From Myxococcus fulvus (GTDB lineage Bacteria; Myxococcota; Myxococcia; Myxococcales; Myxococcaceae), in NCBI RefSeq assembly GCF_900111765.1, contig NZ_FOIB01000008.1, positions 466,647 to 530,646 of the forward strand: a stretch of DNA of 64,000 bases. The letters run 5' to 3'. The notes beneath the pieces are model-generated. The model made no database searches and was not told the DNA's origin. It saw only the letters and a list, made by a program, of their open reading frames with translations. Positions 42,816 through 51,485 of the stretch are shown here, one piece after another. Position numbers and translations under genes: made by a program. Position 1 is the first letter of the stretch. Every line of letters begins with the position of its first letter.

Positions 42816-44672
42816 TCAGTCCCGGGGCGGGAGGGCCACCGCCATCACCGCGTCGCGCAGGTGTCGGGCATCGAAGGGCTTGGCGAGCACGGGGTTCTTC
42901 ACCTCCTGGAGGAAGCGCTTCGTCTCCGGCGTGAAGGCGCCGCCGCTGATGAAGACGATGCGCTCGTGCAGCCCTGGCCAGGAGTCGCGGACCGCCTGGT
43001 ACACGTCCACGCCCGTCAGCTCCGGCATCATCAAGTCACACAGGATGACGTCGAAGGCGCTGTCTCCACTCAGTCGCGCCAGTGCCGCGCGTCCGTCCGG
43101 CGCCGTGACCAGCTCGTGGCCGCGCAACAGGCGCCGCATCAGGTCCAGCACGCGCGGCTCATCGTCCACCACCAGCACCCGTCGGCCCTCGGAGCGGGCG
43201 AGGGACTGGAGGCTCGGGGCGAGCGGCACGGGAGCCTCGGCACGCGGCAGGGTGACCTCCACCGTGGTGCCACGTCCTGGCTCGCTGCGCACGTCGATGC
43301 GTCCTCCCAGCGCCGTGACGATGTCGCGGCAGATGGCCAGCCCCATGCCCATGCCCTCACCCGCGCGGCGCGTGGTGAAGAGCGGGTCGAAGATGCGCGG
43401 CAGGACCTCGGGCGCGATTCCGCAGCCCGTGTCGGAGACGGCGAGCCGCACCTCGGTGGAGTCGGTACGCAGGCTCACGGTGATGCGGTTCTCGGAGACG
43501 TGGCCCTCGGGGATGGCGTGCGCCGCGTTGAGCACCAGGTTGAGCAGCACCTGACCCAGCTTCGTCGACGTGCCCCGGACCCGAGGCACGTCCTCGCCGT
43601 AGTCCCGCACCACCTGCGCGCGGTGGCGGAGCTGGTTGGCCGCCATCCGCAGCGTGCTCTCGGTGACGGCCTTGAGGTCCACCGGCTCCGTGGCCTCCAC
43701 CTGCGTGGAGGACAGCGCCTTGAGGTCCGCGACGATGCGCTGGATGCGCAGCGTGCCCTCGAGCGCCTCGTCCAGGACTTGAAGGCACTCCGCGTCCGTC
43801 GGCTCGCTGACGTCGGGCAGTCGCTCGCGCAGGTACTCCAGGTTGCCCGTCGCGTACGCCAGCGGGTTGTTGATCTCGTGCGCCAGCCCCGCCGCGAGGA
43901 TGCCCAGCGACTGCGCGCGCTGCTCGCGCTCCTTCTCCTGCAGCAGCTGCGCATCCCGGCGCTTGCGGTCCACCGCGCTGACCAGCACGTGGGCCGTCAG
44001 TCGCATCAGGTGCCGCTCCTCGGGCGTCCACTCGCGCGCGGCGTCCACCGAGTCGAAGCCCATCCACCCGAGCAGTCGCCCCGCGAGCAGCAGCGGCGCG
44101 GTGATGTACGAGCGCACGCCCAGCAGCGCACAGACGCGCTTCTCCTCGACGGACTCGGGCGGCAGCCGTCCCGCGTCCGTCACCGTCACCATTCGCCCCG
44201 CGCGCAGCTCATCCAGCGACCAGGGGAAGCCCACCAGCGAGCGCCCGCGGTGCTGCCCGAGCCCATGGGCCTTCATGCCCGGCGAGAACCACTCGTACGC
44301 CTCCGACAGGTGCTCGCCGTCATCCGACAGCAGGGTGACGTAGCCTCGCTGCGCGTCGATGTTCCGCCCCAGCACCTCCAGCGCCGCGCGCACCCCCGAC
44401 TCCAGCTCGTCCGGAGGCAGGTTGAGCAGCTTCTGGGACGTGTCCGTGAGCAGCGACCAGCTCTTGAGCAAGAGCCCCAGCTCCCCACGCATGCGCCGCA
44501 GCGCCGCGGCCTCCTGCCGCAACGCCGCCGACGTGCCCTCGGACTGCTCCGGGGCCCGCGTCTCGCTGAGGTTCTCCAGGACGTCGGCGGACCGCTGGAG
44601 TCGCTCCAGCAAGGTCCTCGAGTCCGCTGCATCGGCGGACAGCTCCGAGCTGTTCCGCGGCTGCTCCGTCAT
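42816..44672 (-). CDS. GAF-histidine kinase-receiver hybrid
   Basis: 618 residues from the ATG at 44672, after a strong GGAGGGGG. Order: coiled-coil N-terminus (RTLLERLQRSADVLENLSETR), a GAF-like sensor (about 80-240, ending CALLGVRSYITAPLLLAGRLLGWMGFDSVDAAREW), H-box AGLAHEINNPLAYATGNLEYL with H265, ATPase boxes LNLVLNAAHAI, VSDTGCGIAPEVL and GMGMGLAICRDI, then a C-terminal receiver with the acidic DDE, phosphoacceptor Asp in CDLMMPELTG, Ser/Gly in ISGGAF and Lys in LAKPFD. No membrane segment, so it senses a cytoplasmic signal. Orphan; the partner is unknown. The upstream region is unusually AT-rich. Confidence 0.93.
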   Translation of the reverse strand: MTEQPRNSSELSADAADSRTLLERLQRSADVLENLSETRAPEQSEGTSAALRQEAAALRRMRGELGLLLKSWSLLTDTSQKLLNLPPDELESGVRAALEVLGRNIDAQRGYVTLLSDDGEHLSEAYEWFSPGMKAHGLGQHRGRSLVGFPWSLDELRAGRMVTVTDAGRLPPESVEEKRVCALLGVRSYITAPLLLAGRLLGWMGFDSVDAAREWTPEERHLMRLTAHVLVSAVDRKRRDAQLLQEKEREQRAQSLGILAAGLAHEINNPLAYATGNLEYLRERLPDVSEPTDAECLQVLDEALEGTLRIQRIVADLKALSSTQVEATEPVDLKAVTESTLRMAANQLRHRAQVVRDYGEDVPRVRGTSTKLGQVLLNLVLNAAHAIPEGHVSENRITVSLRTDSTEVRLAVSDTGCGIAPEVLPRIFDPLFTTRRAGEGMGMGLAICRDIVTALGGRIDVRSEPGRGTTVEVTLPRAEAPVPLAPSLQSLARSEGRRVLVVDDEPRVLDLMRRLLRGHELVTAPDGRAALARLSGDSAFDVILCDLMMPELTGVDVYQAVRDSWPGLHERIVFISGGAFTPETKRFLQEVKNPVLAKPFDARHLRDAVMAVALPPRD

Positions 44673-44734
44673 CGATACCCCCTCCACTCCCCGCACGGGC
44701 TTCCCCAACCCGTCACGTGGATTTCAGTCGCGCC

Positions 44735-44800
44735 GGAATAATGCCACTGGTTTGTTCTCTGCATCCAGTGTGCAGTTTTAAATATTTCAACCGGGCGAAA
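44735..44800. other. AT-rich intergenic island with inverted repeats
   Basis: Within the gap between the hybrid kinase start and the peptidase stop, this block has far more A+T than the rest of the window (TTTTAAATATTTCAA near 44777) and contains CACTGG...CCAGTG and CTGCA...TGCAG inverted repeats. It is probably the upstream control region of the leftward kinase gene. Confidence 0.45.
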
Positions 44801-44814
44801 GGTGGTGGTGGGGC

Positions 44815-45741
44815 TCAGAGGGAGGGAGGGGGCGGCGCGGTCAGGTGGTCCGGAGTGGGGAAGGAGTAGGGGCGCAGCAGGCGGCCGCCCTTGAAGCCTC
44901 GCCATTGGACGTAGCGGCGGAAGTCCCGGAGGAAGGCCTCCTGGGAGAGGCCCACGGCCTGGGCGAAGGCCTCGGGGAAGTCGGGGCCCTGGCTCATGAC
45001 GCGCAGGACGCCCCGGGCCACGGGCTCGCCGTAGCGGCGGACCAGGAAGGTGAAGGCGTGGTGGGCGGCGCTGTAGACGATGTCGCTCTCGCGTCGGTAG
45101 AGCGAGTCCGCCTGGGCCAGCGGGTCCGCCTGCGGGTGGAGGCCGTAGTAGCGGGCCAGGTCCTCCAGGGACGCGGTGCGGTAGCCCTGCTCGGCGGTGT
45201 ACGAGGCCATGCCCTCGCGGAACCACAGGGGGATGCGCTTGCGCGTCCAGCCCATCCGGTCCGAGGCCACCTGGTACATCAGGCTGTGGGTGAGCTCGTG
45301 CAAGAGCAGCTCGTCCACCTGGGATTGGCTGGCGCCCATGAGCGTCCACGTGCGCGGGCTCTGGAGCTCTATCTGCTCGTAGCGGGCCCAGGCCCTGAGG
45401 AAGTCGTGGTTGGGGCGGTTGGCGGCGCGCTCCAGGGCGGCGTGGTTGGGGTGGATGATGATGGAGACCGAGTCATCGAAGCTGCCCCAGCGCGCCATCC
45501 GGGGCAGGGCGCGCTCGACGGCCAGCCGCACCTGGTCCGCGGCGGCGGTGTCCCGTGGCTGGAACTCGAGGGTGATTCGCGCGCCGCTGGAGGTGGGCAG
45601 CGCGGTGGTCTTCGCGAGGGCGCCCGGCGCGGCGGCGGGGGAGATGTCCACCGTGCTGCGGCGCGGGGCCTGACAGCCGGCGAGCATGGCCATGAGGGCC
45701 GCCCCCACGACGAGGAGCCCCGCTCGTCCCTGTCCGTCCAT
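44815..45741 (-). CDS. Peptidase MA-like zinc metallopeptidase lipoprotein
   Basis: 308 residues. Lipoprotein signal MDGQGRAGLLVVGAALMAMLAGC with lipobox LAGC; GAGGGG precedes the ATG. The zinc motif is LLLHELTHSLMYQ, with a glutamate in WFREGMASYTAEQG as the probable third ligand region, the pattern of gluzincins in the peptidase MA family. The lipid anchor puts it in the periplasm or at the outer membrane. Substrate unknown. Its start is 20 bases from the stop of the next leftward gene, so the two probably share a transcript. Confidence 0.85.
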   Translation of the reverse strand: MDGQGRAGLLVVGAALMAMLAGCQAPRRSTVDISPAAAPGALAKTTALPTSSGARITLEFQPRDTAAADQVRLAVERALPRMARWGSFDDSVSIIIHPNHAALERAANRPNHDFLRAWARYEQIELQSPRTWTLMGASQSQVDELLLHELTHSLMYQVASDRMGWTRKRIPLWFREGMASYTAEQGYRTASLEDLARYYGLHPQADPLAQADSLYRRESDIVYSAAHHAFTFLVRRYGEPVARGVLRVMSQGPDFPEAFAQAVGLSQEAFLRDFRRYVQWRGFKGGRLLRPYSFPTPDHLTAPPPPSL

Positions 45742-45761
45742 CCATCCCCTCGTCACGAGCG

Positions 45762-46724
45762 TCACTCCACTTCGAGCCAGCGCATCACCGTGCGTCCCAC
45801 GTCGGCGACGGTGGAGAGCGCCTCCACCTCCGGCGATGGAGGCCCGAAGTAGAGCACGGGGACGGGGTGGAGCGTGTGTCCGCGCGTGGACAGGTCCTCC
45901 ACGTTGCCGTGGTCGCTGCACACCATGAGCCGCGCGTCGGCGGGGCGCGTGGCGAGCACGGCGCGCAGGAAGGCGTCGAAGATGTCGAGCGCGGTGTGGG
46001 CGGCCGTGAAGTCCTGGGCGTGTCCGGCCTCGTCCGCGAGGTAGTGCTCGAAGTAGGTGAAGTCCGCGCCCATCGCCACACGCCAGAAGATGTCCGCGGC
46101 CTCCTCGGGCGTGCGCTCGGGCGCGGGCAGTCCGAAGGCGCGCGCGTGGGCGCCGGTGATGTCGGGCGTGAGGCCGTCTTTGGCACGTGCGTCCTCCAGT
46201 GTGCGCAGCGGCACGTCGCCCGCGGCGAAGGCCAGCTTGGCGGCGGAGGGCTTCATGCGGCGGCGGGCCTCGGGGGACGGGGTGAACTCCGGAGGCGAGG
46301 TGGTCGGGCGCCGGGGGACCCCGAGCGCGTCCAGGTAGGCCGCGGGGTAGGCGGTGGCGAACGTGGCCTCGCGGCCGGCGGCGCGCAGGCGCTTGACGAT
46401 GGAGCGCTCGGCGAGCAGCGCGCGCAGGGCCGCGTTGGGGTAGCCCAGCACGTGCTGGCCGAGGAGCGCGGGCGCGGGCTCCCCGGTGAGGATGGCCGTC
46501 TGATTGGAAGCGGACTGGGGCCGGCCGGACACACCGAAGGTCGTGTCCACCGGGATACACAGGCCGCCGTCGGGCAGCGCGGGGCTGGGGGCGTCCTGGA
46601 AGCGGGAAAGCAGGTGCTCACGGTGGGCGAGCGGATTGATGGCCGGGTCCTTCCGGCCGATGCCCACGCCATCGATGAAGAGGAGCGCGACGCGCACGGC
46701 TCGTGACTGTATCCTCGAACGCAT
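45762..46724 (-). CDS. Alkaline-phosphatase-superfamily metalloenzyme (phosphomutase-like)
   Basis: 320 residues from the ATG at 46724, which has GGAGGG nine bases before it. The metal-binding pattern of the superfamily is visible: LLFIDGVGIGR at the start, SASNQTAILTG with the Thr/Ser of the catalytic nucleophile region, DFTYFEHYLADEAGHAQD, and MVCSDHGNVEDLSTRGHT near the C-terminus, resembling independent phosphoglycerate mutase and phosphopentomutase. Its cap domain is short, so the reaction is not certain. The start codon lies only 5 bases from that of the divergent DUF4388 gene. Confidence 0.8.
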   Translation of the reverse strand: MRSRIQSRAVRVALLFIDGVGIGRKDPAINPLAHREHLLSRFQDAPSPALPDGGLCIPVDTTFGVSGRPQSASNQTAILTGEPAPALLGQHVLGYPNAALRALLAERSIVKRLRAAGREATFATAYPAAYLDALGVPRRPTTSPPEFTPSPEARRRMKPSAAKLAFAAGDVPLRTLEDARAKDGLTPDITGAHARAFGLPAPERTPEEAADIFWRVAMGADFTYFEHYLADEAGHAQDFTAAHTALDIFDAFLRAVLATRPADARLMVCSDHGNVEDLSTRGHTLHPVPVLYFGPPSPEVEALSTVADVGRTVMRWLEVE

Positions 46725-46729
46725 ACCGC

Positions 46730-47815
46730 ATGGCCCTCCACGGCGACCTCTTCAGCTACCCGCTTCCCGAGTTCCTTCAATGGTTGGACAGCTCCCGCAA
46801 GACGGGCACGCTCCAGCTCTCCTGGGAGGCCGGCGAGCGGAAGCTCTTCCTGCTCTCCGGCCAGGTGGGGGCCACCGCCTCCGAGGGGCTTCGTGGCCGC
46901 GTGGCCCGGCTGCTCGCGCTGGCGAAGCTGGCCTCGGGCACCAAGGTGCTCGCCGCCTTCGATGAGCTGTCGCGCACGCCCGACGTGGACGCCGCCTTCG
47001 ATGTGCACGGCATCCAGGCCCGGTGGATTCGCGATTTGGGCCGCGAGGAGCTGTTCGCGGCGATGACGGATTTGACGATCGCCGGGCGCGGCACGTTCCA
47101 CTGGACGGAGGACGCGGACCGCTCGGGCGAGGACTGGGTGCCGTCGGACATGGGCATCCGCGAGCTGCTCTTCGAGTCCTTGCGCTGGGTGGATGAGCAG
47201 CCGGACGTGGACAAGGCGCTGCCCATCGACGCGCTCAGCGTGCGCGCGCTGGCGCCGCCGAGCCCCAGCCAGCCGCTGATGCACAGAATCATCCTGGGGC
47301 TGTGCGCCACGCCGCAGAACCTGGGGCGGCTGCGCCTGTCGATGGGCGTGTCGCGCTCGTCGGTGACGCGGCGGGTGTACGAGCTCTTGCGCTCGAAGCT
47401 GGTGGAGGTGGAGGGCGCGCCGCAGGTGGAGGCGGACCCGGTGGCGGAGATGCTGGAGAAGGGCGCGGTGCTGATGCGCGAGGGCCAGTACGACGCGGCG
47501 GGCATCGTCTGCGCGTCCCTGCTCGCGAGCGACCCCGCGGACCGGCGCGTGCGCGAGTTCGCCCGGCTGGTGCAGCGCGAGCACGTGGCCGCGCTCTACT
47601 CGGACATGCCGCCGCTCTTGATTCCCGTCGTCGTGCACGACCCGCAGGGCATGGCGCTGCTCAAGCCCGAGGAGCGTCAGATTGCTGGCCTCGTGAGCGG
47701 GACGTGGGACGTGTCCACCATCGTCCTGGCCAGCCCCGCGCGGGAGCTGGAGACACTCAAGACGCTGGCGAAGCTGCTTCGGATGGGGCTGCTCCAGCTC
47801 ACCGCCCCTCGCTGA
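46730..47815 (+). CDS. DUF4388-domain protein
   Basis: 361 residues starting MALHGDLFSYPLPEFLQWLDSSRKTGTLQLSW, the DUF4388 signature, a domain frequent in myxobacteria and other predatory or gliding bacteria, often fused to signalling modules and of unknown function. The middle has a winged-helix-like part (LRLSMGVSRSSVTRRVYELLRSKLVEVEG), and later helices resemble TPR (AVLMREGQYDAAGIVCASLLASD). An upstream GTG (46703) is a possible start, though this ATG fits the domain boundary. Signalling or regulation by protein contact is likely. Confidence 0.82.
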   Translation: MALHGDLFSYPLPEFLQWLDSSRKTGTLQLSWEAGERKLFLLSGQVGATASEGLRGRVARLLALAKLASGTKVLAAFDELSRTPDVDAAFDVHGIQARWIRDLGREELFAAMTDLTIAGRGTFHWTEDADRSGEDWVPSDMGIRELLFESLRWVDEQPDVDKALPIDALSVRALAPPSPSQPLMHRIILGLCATPQNLGRLRLSMGVSRSSVTRRVYELLRSKLVEVEGAPQVEADPVAEMLEKGAVLMREGQYDAAGIVCASLLASDPADRRVREFARLVQREHVAALYSDMPPLLIPVVVHDPQGMALLKPEERQIAGLVSGTWDVSTIVLASPARELETLKTLAKLLRMGLLQLTAPR

Positions 47816-47823
47816 AGAGGGGC
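47804..47823. terminator. Hairpin between convergent genes
   Basis: GCCCCTC/GAGGGGC stem with a 6-base loop overlapping the DUF4388 stop and 14 bases from the stop of the leftward GTPase gene. Confidence 0.5.
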
Positions 47824-47836
47824 GGCGGGGCGCGGC

Positions 47837-49036
47837 CTACTCCGACGCGGGCAGGCCCACCGCGTTGAGCCGCGCGAAGGACTGCATCAGCACGTAGAGC
47901 GCGAAGGCCGCGTCGTCCACGCGCAGGTGCGACTGGGTGGAGAGGCCCTGCACGCGCAGCAGGTCCGCGCCATCCATGCGCAACAGGAACGCCTGCTGCG
48001 CCAGCGTGCCCTCGCCCGCGTACGCGAGCGCGCGCCGGATGGCGTCCGTGCACGCGGTGACGCAGGTGGAGTAGTTGCCCGCCATGAACGCGGCCTCGGC
48101 GGCGCGCGCGTGGTCGAACAAGTCACCCGGCGCCAGCGCGCTCGCGGCGCCCAGCAGCTTGGGGCCCGCGGGCTGGGCCACCACGGCGGGAGCCATGACG
48201 GCGGGCGCCACGGGCGGCGGCGTCACCGGCTCCACGCGGGGCGGAGGGGCGATGGCGGGGAACGAGCCCGACGGCCGATGCGGCACGGGCGTGTTGGGGA
48301 TCACCGCCATCGCGGGAGCGTGGCCGCCGGACATCGCCACGTGGGGCGCCGACGGGGGCTGGCGGTGCTGCAGGTGCTGGGCGAGCTGGGCCTCCAGGCC
48401 CGCGGGCTGGATGCCGCCGGCGGGCGCCACGGGGCGGGGCGGCGGGACGATGCGCTTGGCGCGCAGGTCCTTGATGACCAGCCTCGTAATCGCCTTGAGC
48501 GTGTCGAGCACGCCCCGGCCGTTGGTGGCCGCGGTCTCGAAGTCGGGCACGCCGCGCGGGTTGAGCTCCTGGCGCAGCTGCTCCACCGGCAGCACGTTCT
48601 CCAGGTCGCGCTTGTTCCACTGCATCACCAGCGGGAAGCGGTCCAACCGGATGCCGTGCTCGAAGAGGTTCTCCTCCAGGTTCGCCAGCGACTCGCGGTT
48701 GGCGTCCATGGCCTCCGGCTGCGAGTCCGCCACGAAGACGACGCCGTCGGCGCCCTGGAGCACCAGCTTCCGGGTCGCGTTGTAGAAGACCTGGCCGGGC
48801 ACGGTGTACAGCGCCAGCCGCACCGAGCAGTCCCCGACGCGCTCCACCTTCACGGGGAGGAAGTCGAAGAAGAGGGTCCGGTCGCCTTCGGTGGCGATGG
48901 ACATCATCTCGCCCCGGTGCGCGGGCCGGACGGTTTCGTAGATCTTCCGCAGCGAGGTCGTCTTCCCGGACAAACCTGGTCCGTAGAAGACGATTTTGGC
49001 GGCCACCTCGCGGGCCATCAGGTTCACGCTGCTCAC
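47837..49036 (-). CDS. MglA-like small GTPase with C-terminal extension
   Basis: 399 residues from a GTG in a GTGA overlap with anmK. Residues 1-195 closely follow MglA, the polarity GTPase of Myxococcus motility: P-loop GPGLSGKTTSL (19-29), switch region TEGDRTLFFDFLP, G3 TVPGQVFYNATRKLVLQGADGVVFVADSQ, and G4 NKRD (141-144). A Pro/Ala/Val-rich linker follows (about 200-300), then a 100-residue helical domain containing several Cys that is not recognised. MglA itself lacks such an extension. The P-loop and NKRD are intact, so GTP binding is likely. The tail may localise it or bind partners. Last gene after rpmB, murQ and anmK. Confidence 0.9.
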   Translation of the reverse strand: MSSVNLMAREVAAKIVFYGPGLSGKTTSLRKIYETVRPAHRGEMMSIATEGDRTLFFDFLPVKVERVGDCSVRLALYTVPGQVFYNATRKLVLQGADGVVFVADSQPEAMDANRESLANLEENLFEHGIRLDRFPLVMQWNKRDLENVLPVEQLRQELNPRGVPDFETAATNGRGVLDTLKAITRLVIKDLRAKRIVPPPRPVAPAGGIQPAGLEAQLAQHLQHRQPPSAPHVAMSGGHAPAMAVIPNTPVPHRPSGSFPAIAPPPRVEPVTPPPVAPAVMAPAVVAQPAGPKLLGAASALAPGDLFDHARAAEAAFMAGNYSTCVTACTDAIRRALAYAGEGTLAQQAFLLRMDGADLLRVQGLSTQSHLRVDDAAFALYVLMQSFARLNAVGLPASE

Positions 49037-50187
49037 GGTGTCAGCTTTCCTAGAACGACTCGACGCTTCGCGCCAGTTGCGGACGGGACATTCGCGGGGG
49101 TTCCCACGAGGTACTCGGCGGCCAGCAGGGCGAACAAGGCCGCTTCCTTCGCGCCTTCTGGAAATCCAAGGCTATCAAGCCGGCGCACGGGGAGGGGAGC
49201 CAGTCGCGCTTCGAGTCGCGCCATCAACCGGGGATTCCGTGTACCGCCCCCGGAGACGTACATCGCCTCCAGGTCCGGCGCTCGGGGAAAAACCCAGGTT
49301 TCGTAGGCGCGCGCGGTGCTCTCCACGGTGAGCTCCAACGCGGTGGCCAGCAGGTCATTCGCCCGGTCCGGGTGAATCGTCCAGAGCCGCTCCACCAGTG
49401 CGTCCCCGTAGCGCTCGCGTCCTGTGCTCTTCGGAGGAGGCCGGGCGAGGAAGTCGTCGGTGAGCAGCTCCTCGAGCAGCTCCGGAATCACCCGGCCCTT
49501 TCCGGACAGCGTCCCGTCCAGGTCACACGCCAGCCGGCTGTGCGTCGCGCGCCGGGCCAGGCCATCCAGCACCATGTTCCCGGGTCCGGTGTCGAAGGCG
49601 AAGGTGTCGTCCAGGAGCGGCCCGACGACGGACACGTTGGCGATGCCGCCCAGGTTCTGGAGCGCGCGAGGGGCCTGGAGTCCTCGGAAGGCCACCCAGT
49701 CGAAGTAGGGCACCAGCGGCGCGCCATGGCCCCCGGCGGCCACGTCCCGGGTGCGGAAGTCGCTGACGACGGGCAGGCCCGTCAGCTCGGCGATGACGGA
49801 CGGCTCGCCAATCTGCAGGGTGGAGGGCACCTCGGTGGTGCCTGGGGGATGGTGGGCCATCGTCTGACCGTGGGAGCCGATGGCGGCCACGTCCGCGCGC
49901 GCCACGCCCGCCTGCTCCATCACCTGGAGCGCGGCGCGGGCGAAGCACTCCCCCAACTCGAAGTCGAGCCGGCTGAGCGAGTGCGCGTCCTGGGGCCCGA
50001 GGATCCGCGCCACCACGTCCGGAGGGAAGGGCGCCGAGACGTGGGACAAGAGCCGCAGCCGCGCGCCGCCGCCCGTACCGGACACCTCGCACAGCGCGGC
50101 CTCCACCGCGTCCGCGCTGGTGCCGGACAACAGCCCGATGCACAGGCGCGGGCGCTCGGAATCGGAGAGGGGAGGCGGAAGGCGCAT
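49033..50187 (-). CDS. anmK: Anhydro-N-acetylmuramic acid kinase
   Basis: 384 residues. Family blocks: CIGLLSGTSADAVEAAL, with the usual GTSMDG written GTSADA, GSHGQTMAHHP, LQIGEPSVIAELTG, DFRTRDVAAGGHGAPLVP, GGIANVS and DTGPGN, and VSGGGTRNPRLM. The enzyme adds phosphate to anhydro-MurNAc from recycled wall and opens the anhydro ring, giving MurNAc-6-P for MurQ. The ATG at 50187 sits one base after GGAGG, which is close; a GTG ten codons upstream is an alternative. murQ is directly upstream on the same strand. Confidence 0.93.
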   Translation of the reverse strand: MRLPPPLSDSERPRLCIGLLSGTSADAVEAALCEVSGTGGGARLRLLSHVSAPFPPDVVARILGPQDAHSLSRLDFELGECFARAALQVMEQAGVARADVAAIGSHGQTMAHHPPGTTEVPSTLQIGEPSVIAELTGLPVVSDFRTRDVAAGGHGAPLVPYFDWVAFRGLQAPRALQNLGGIANVSVVGPLLDDTFAFDTGPGNMVLDGLARRATHSRLACDLDGTLSGKGRVIPELLEELLTDDFLARPPPKSTGRERYGDALVERLWTIHPDRANDLLATALELTVESTARAYETWVFPRAPDLEAMYVSGGGTRNPRLMARLEARLAPLPVRRLDSLGFPEGAKEAALFALLAAEYLVGTPANVPSATGAKRRVVLGKLTP

Positions 50188-50197
50188 GCCTCCAAGT

Positions 50198-51172
50198 CTA
50201 AGGCCCGGTCCCCACACGCCGCTTTCGGGGAGCGGGCGGGCGGGCGGCCGATGCGTGCGCGCCCTTACGTCCGGAGCCGCCGAGCGCGCGCAAGCCGTTC
50301 TCCTCCAGACGCTTCCGGGCCTCCCGGGCGCCCAGGCCGGTGAAGGCCATGGCCACGGCGACTCGCACCTCGCCCTGGGCCTTCGCGAGCAGCACCTCGG
50401 CGTCCTCGCCGGGCAGTCCGGTCAGCTCGGCCACCATGCGCGCGGCCCGGGCCCGCAGCTTCGCGTTGACGGGGCGCATGCCCACCATCCGTCCCCGGTA
50501 TACCCGGCCCAGCGCCACGAAGGCCGCGGTGGTGATGGCATTCAGGATGAGCTTCGTCGCCGTGCCGGCCTTCAGCCGCGTGGAGCCCGCCACCAGCTCC
50601 GGCCCCGTGCGCGCCAGCACCAGCGTGTCCACGTCCGCGCGAGCACCCGGCGGGTTGCAGCACACCAGCACCGTGTGGGCGCCTCGCCGCTTCGCCTCGC
50701 GCAGCGCGGCGCGGACATACGGGGTGGAGGCGCTCGCGGAGATGCCGCAGACGACGTCCCGGGGGCTCGCGGCGAAGTCGGCCACGTCCCGGACGCCCGC
50801 CTCGACGTCGTCCTCGGCGCCCTCCACGGCATGCGTCATCGCCCGGCGTCCACCCGCGATGCGGGCCTGGACCTGGGTGGGGGCGCTGCCGAAGGTCGGA
50901 GGACACTCGCTGGCGTCGAGGACGCCGAGACGTCCACTCGTGCCAGCGCCGATGTAGAGGAGCCGCCCGCCCGCCCGCAACGCAGCCACTACGGCTGTCG
51001 CGGCTCGGGCGACAGCGGGCAGCGCGGGGCGAACCGCACGGACGGCGACAACGTCCTCGTCATGTAACCGGCGGACGACCGACCCGAGAGAAAGCAGATC
51101 CAGGCCGTCCGCGCGGGGGTGAAGCCGCTCGGTGGGAGGGAGTTTCGTGAATGAAGCGCGAGAGGAACCCAC
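50198..51172 (-). CDS. murQ: N-acetylmuramic acid 6-phosphate etherase
   Basis: 324 residues from a GTG. SIS domain with LLYIGAGTSGRLGVLDASECPPTFG, VVCGISASASTPYV, VLVCCNPPG, and the C-terminal NAITTAAFVALGRVYRGRMVGMRPVNAKLRARA, AVAMAFTGLGAREARKRLEENG, all typical of MurQ. It removes the D-lactyl ether from MurNAc-6-P to give GlcNAc-6-P, so wall sugar enters amino-sugar metabolism. Followed 10 bases later by anmK, the preceding step of the path; preceded by rpmB with a 16-base gap. Confidence 0.95.
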   Translation of the reverse strand: MGSSRASFTKLPPTERLHPRADGLDLLSLGSVVRRLHDEDVVAVRAVRPALPAVARAATAVVAALRAGGRLLYIGAGTSGRLGVLDASECPPTFGSAPTQVQARIAGGRRAMTHAVEGAEDDVEAGVRDVADFAASPRDVVCGISASASTPYVRAALREAKRRGAHTVLVCCNPPGARADVDTLVLARTGPELVAGSTRLKAGTATKLILNAITTAAFVALGRVYRGRMVGMRPVNAKLRARAARMVAELTGLPGEDAEVLLAKAQGEVRVAVAMAFTGLGAREARKRLEENGLRALGGSGRKGAHASAARPPAPRKRRVGTGP

Positions 51173-51188
51173 CCCCGAGCGCCAGACT

Positions 51189-51380
51189 TCAAGCTGCCTT
51201 GGTCACCTTGCCCGCTTTGATGCAGCGGGTGCAGGCCAGAACGCGCTCCGTGCGACCCTCGACGCTGGCCCGAATCTTCTGGAGGTTCGGGAGGGTCCGC
51301 TTCTTGGTCTTGTTGTTCGCGTGGCTGACGTTGTTGCCGACGAGCGGACGCTTGCCACAGATGTCACACTTCCACGCCAT
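51189..51380 (-). CDS. rpmB: 50S ribosomal protein L28
   Basis: 63 residues: MAWKCDICGKRPLVGNNVSHANNKTKKR, then RTLPNLQKIRA and VLACTRCIKAGKV. Two CxxC pairs (C5/C8 and C50/C53) mark the zinc-binding form. Strong AAGGAG nine bases before the ATG. A ribosomal gene followed at 16 bases by murQ suggests read-through into the recycling genes. Confidence 0.97.
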   Translation of the reverse strand: MAWKCDICGKRPLVGNNVSHANNKTKKRTLPNLQKIRASVEGRTERVLACTRCIKAGKVTKAA

Positions 51381-51485
51381 GACCTCTAACTCCTTGAAAA
51401 CTGGGGCGTTGGACGCCTGCCGATTAAAGAGCGGCGGAACCTGCCAGAAAGCCGCTTGGAAATCCAGCCTTTCAGCCGTTTTGGA

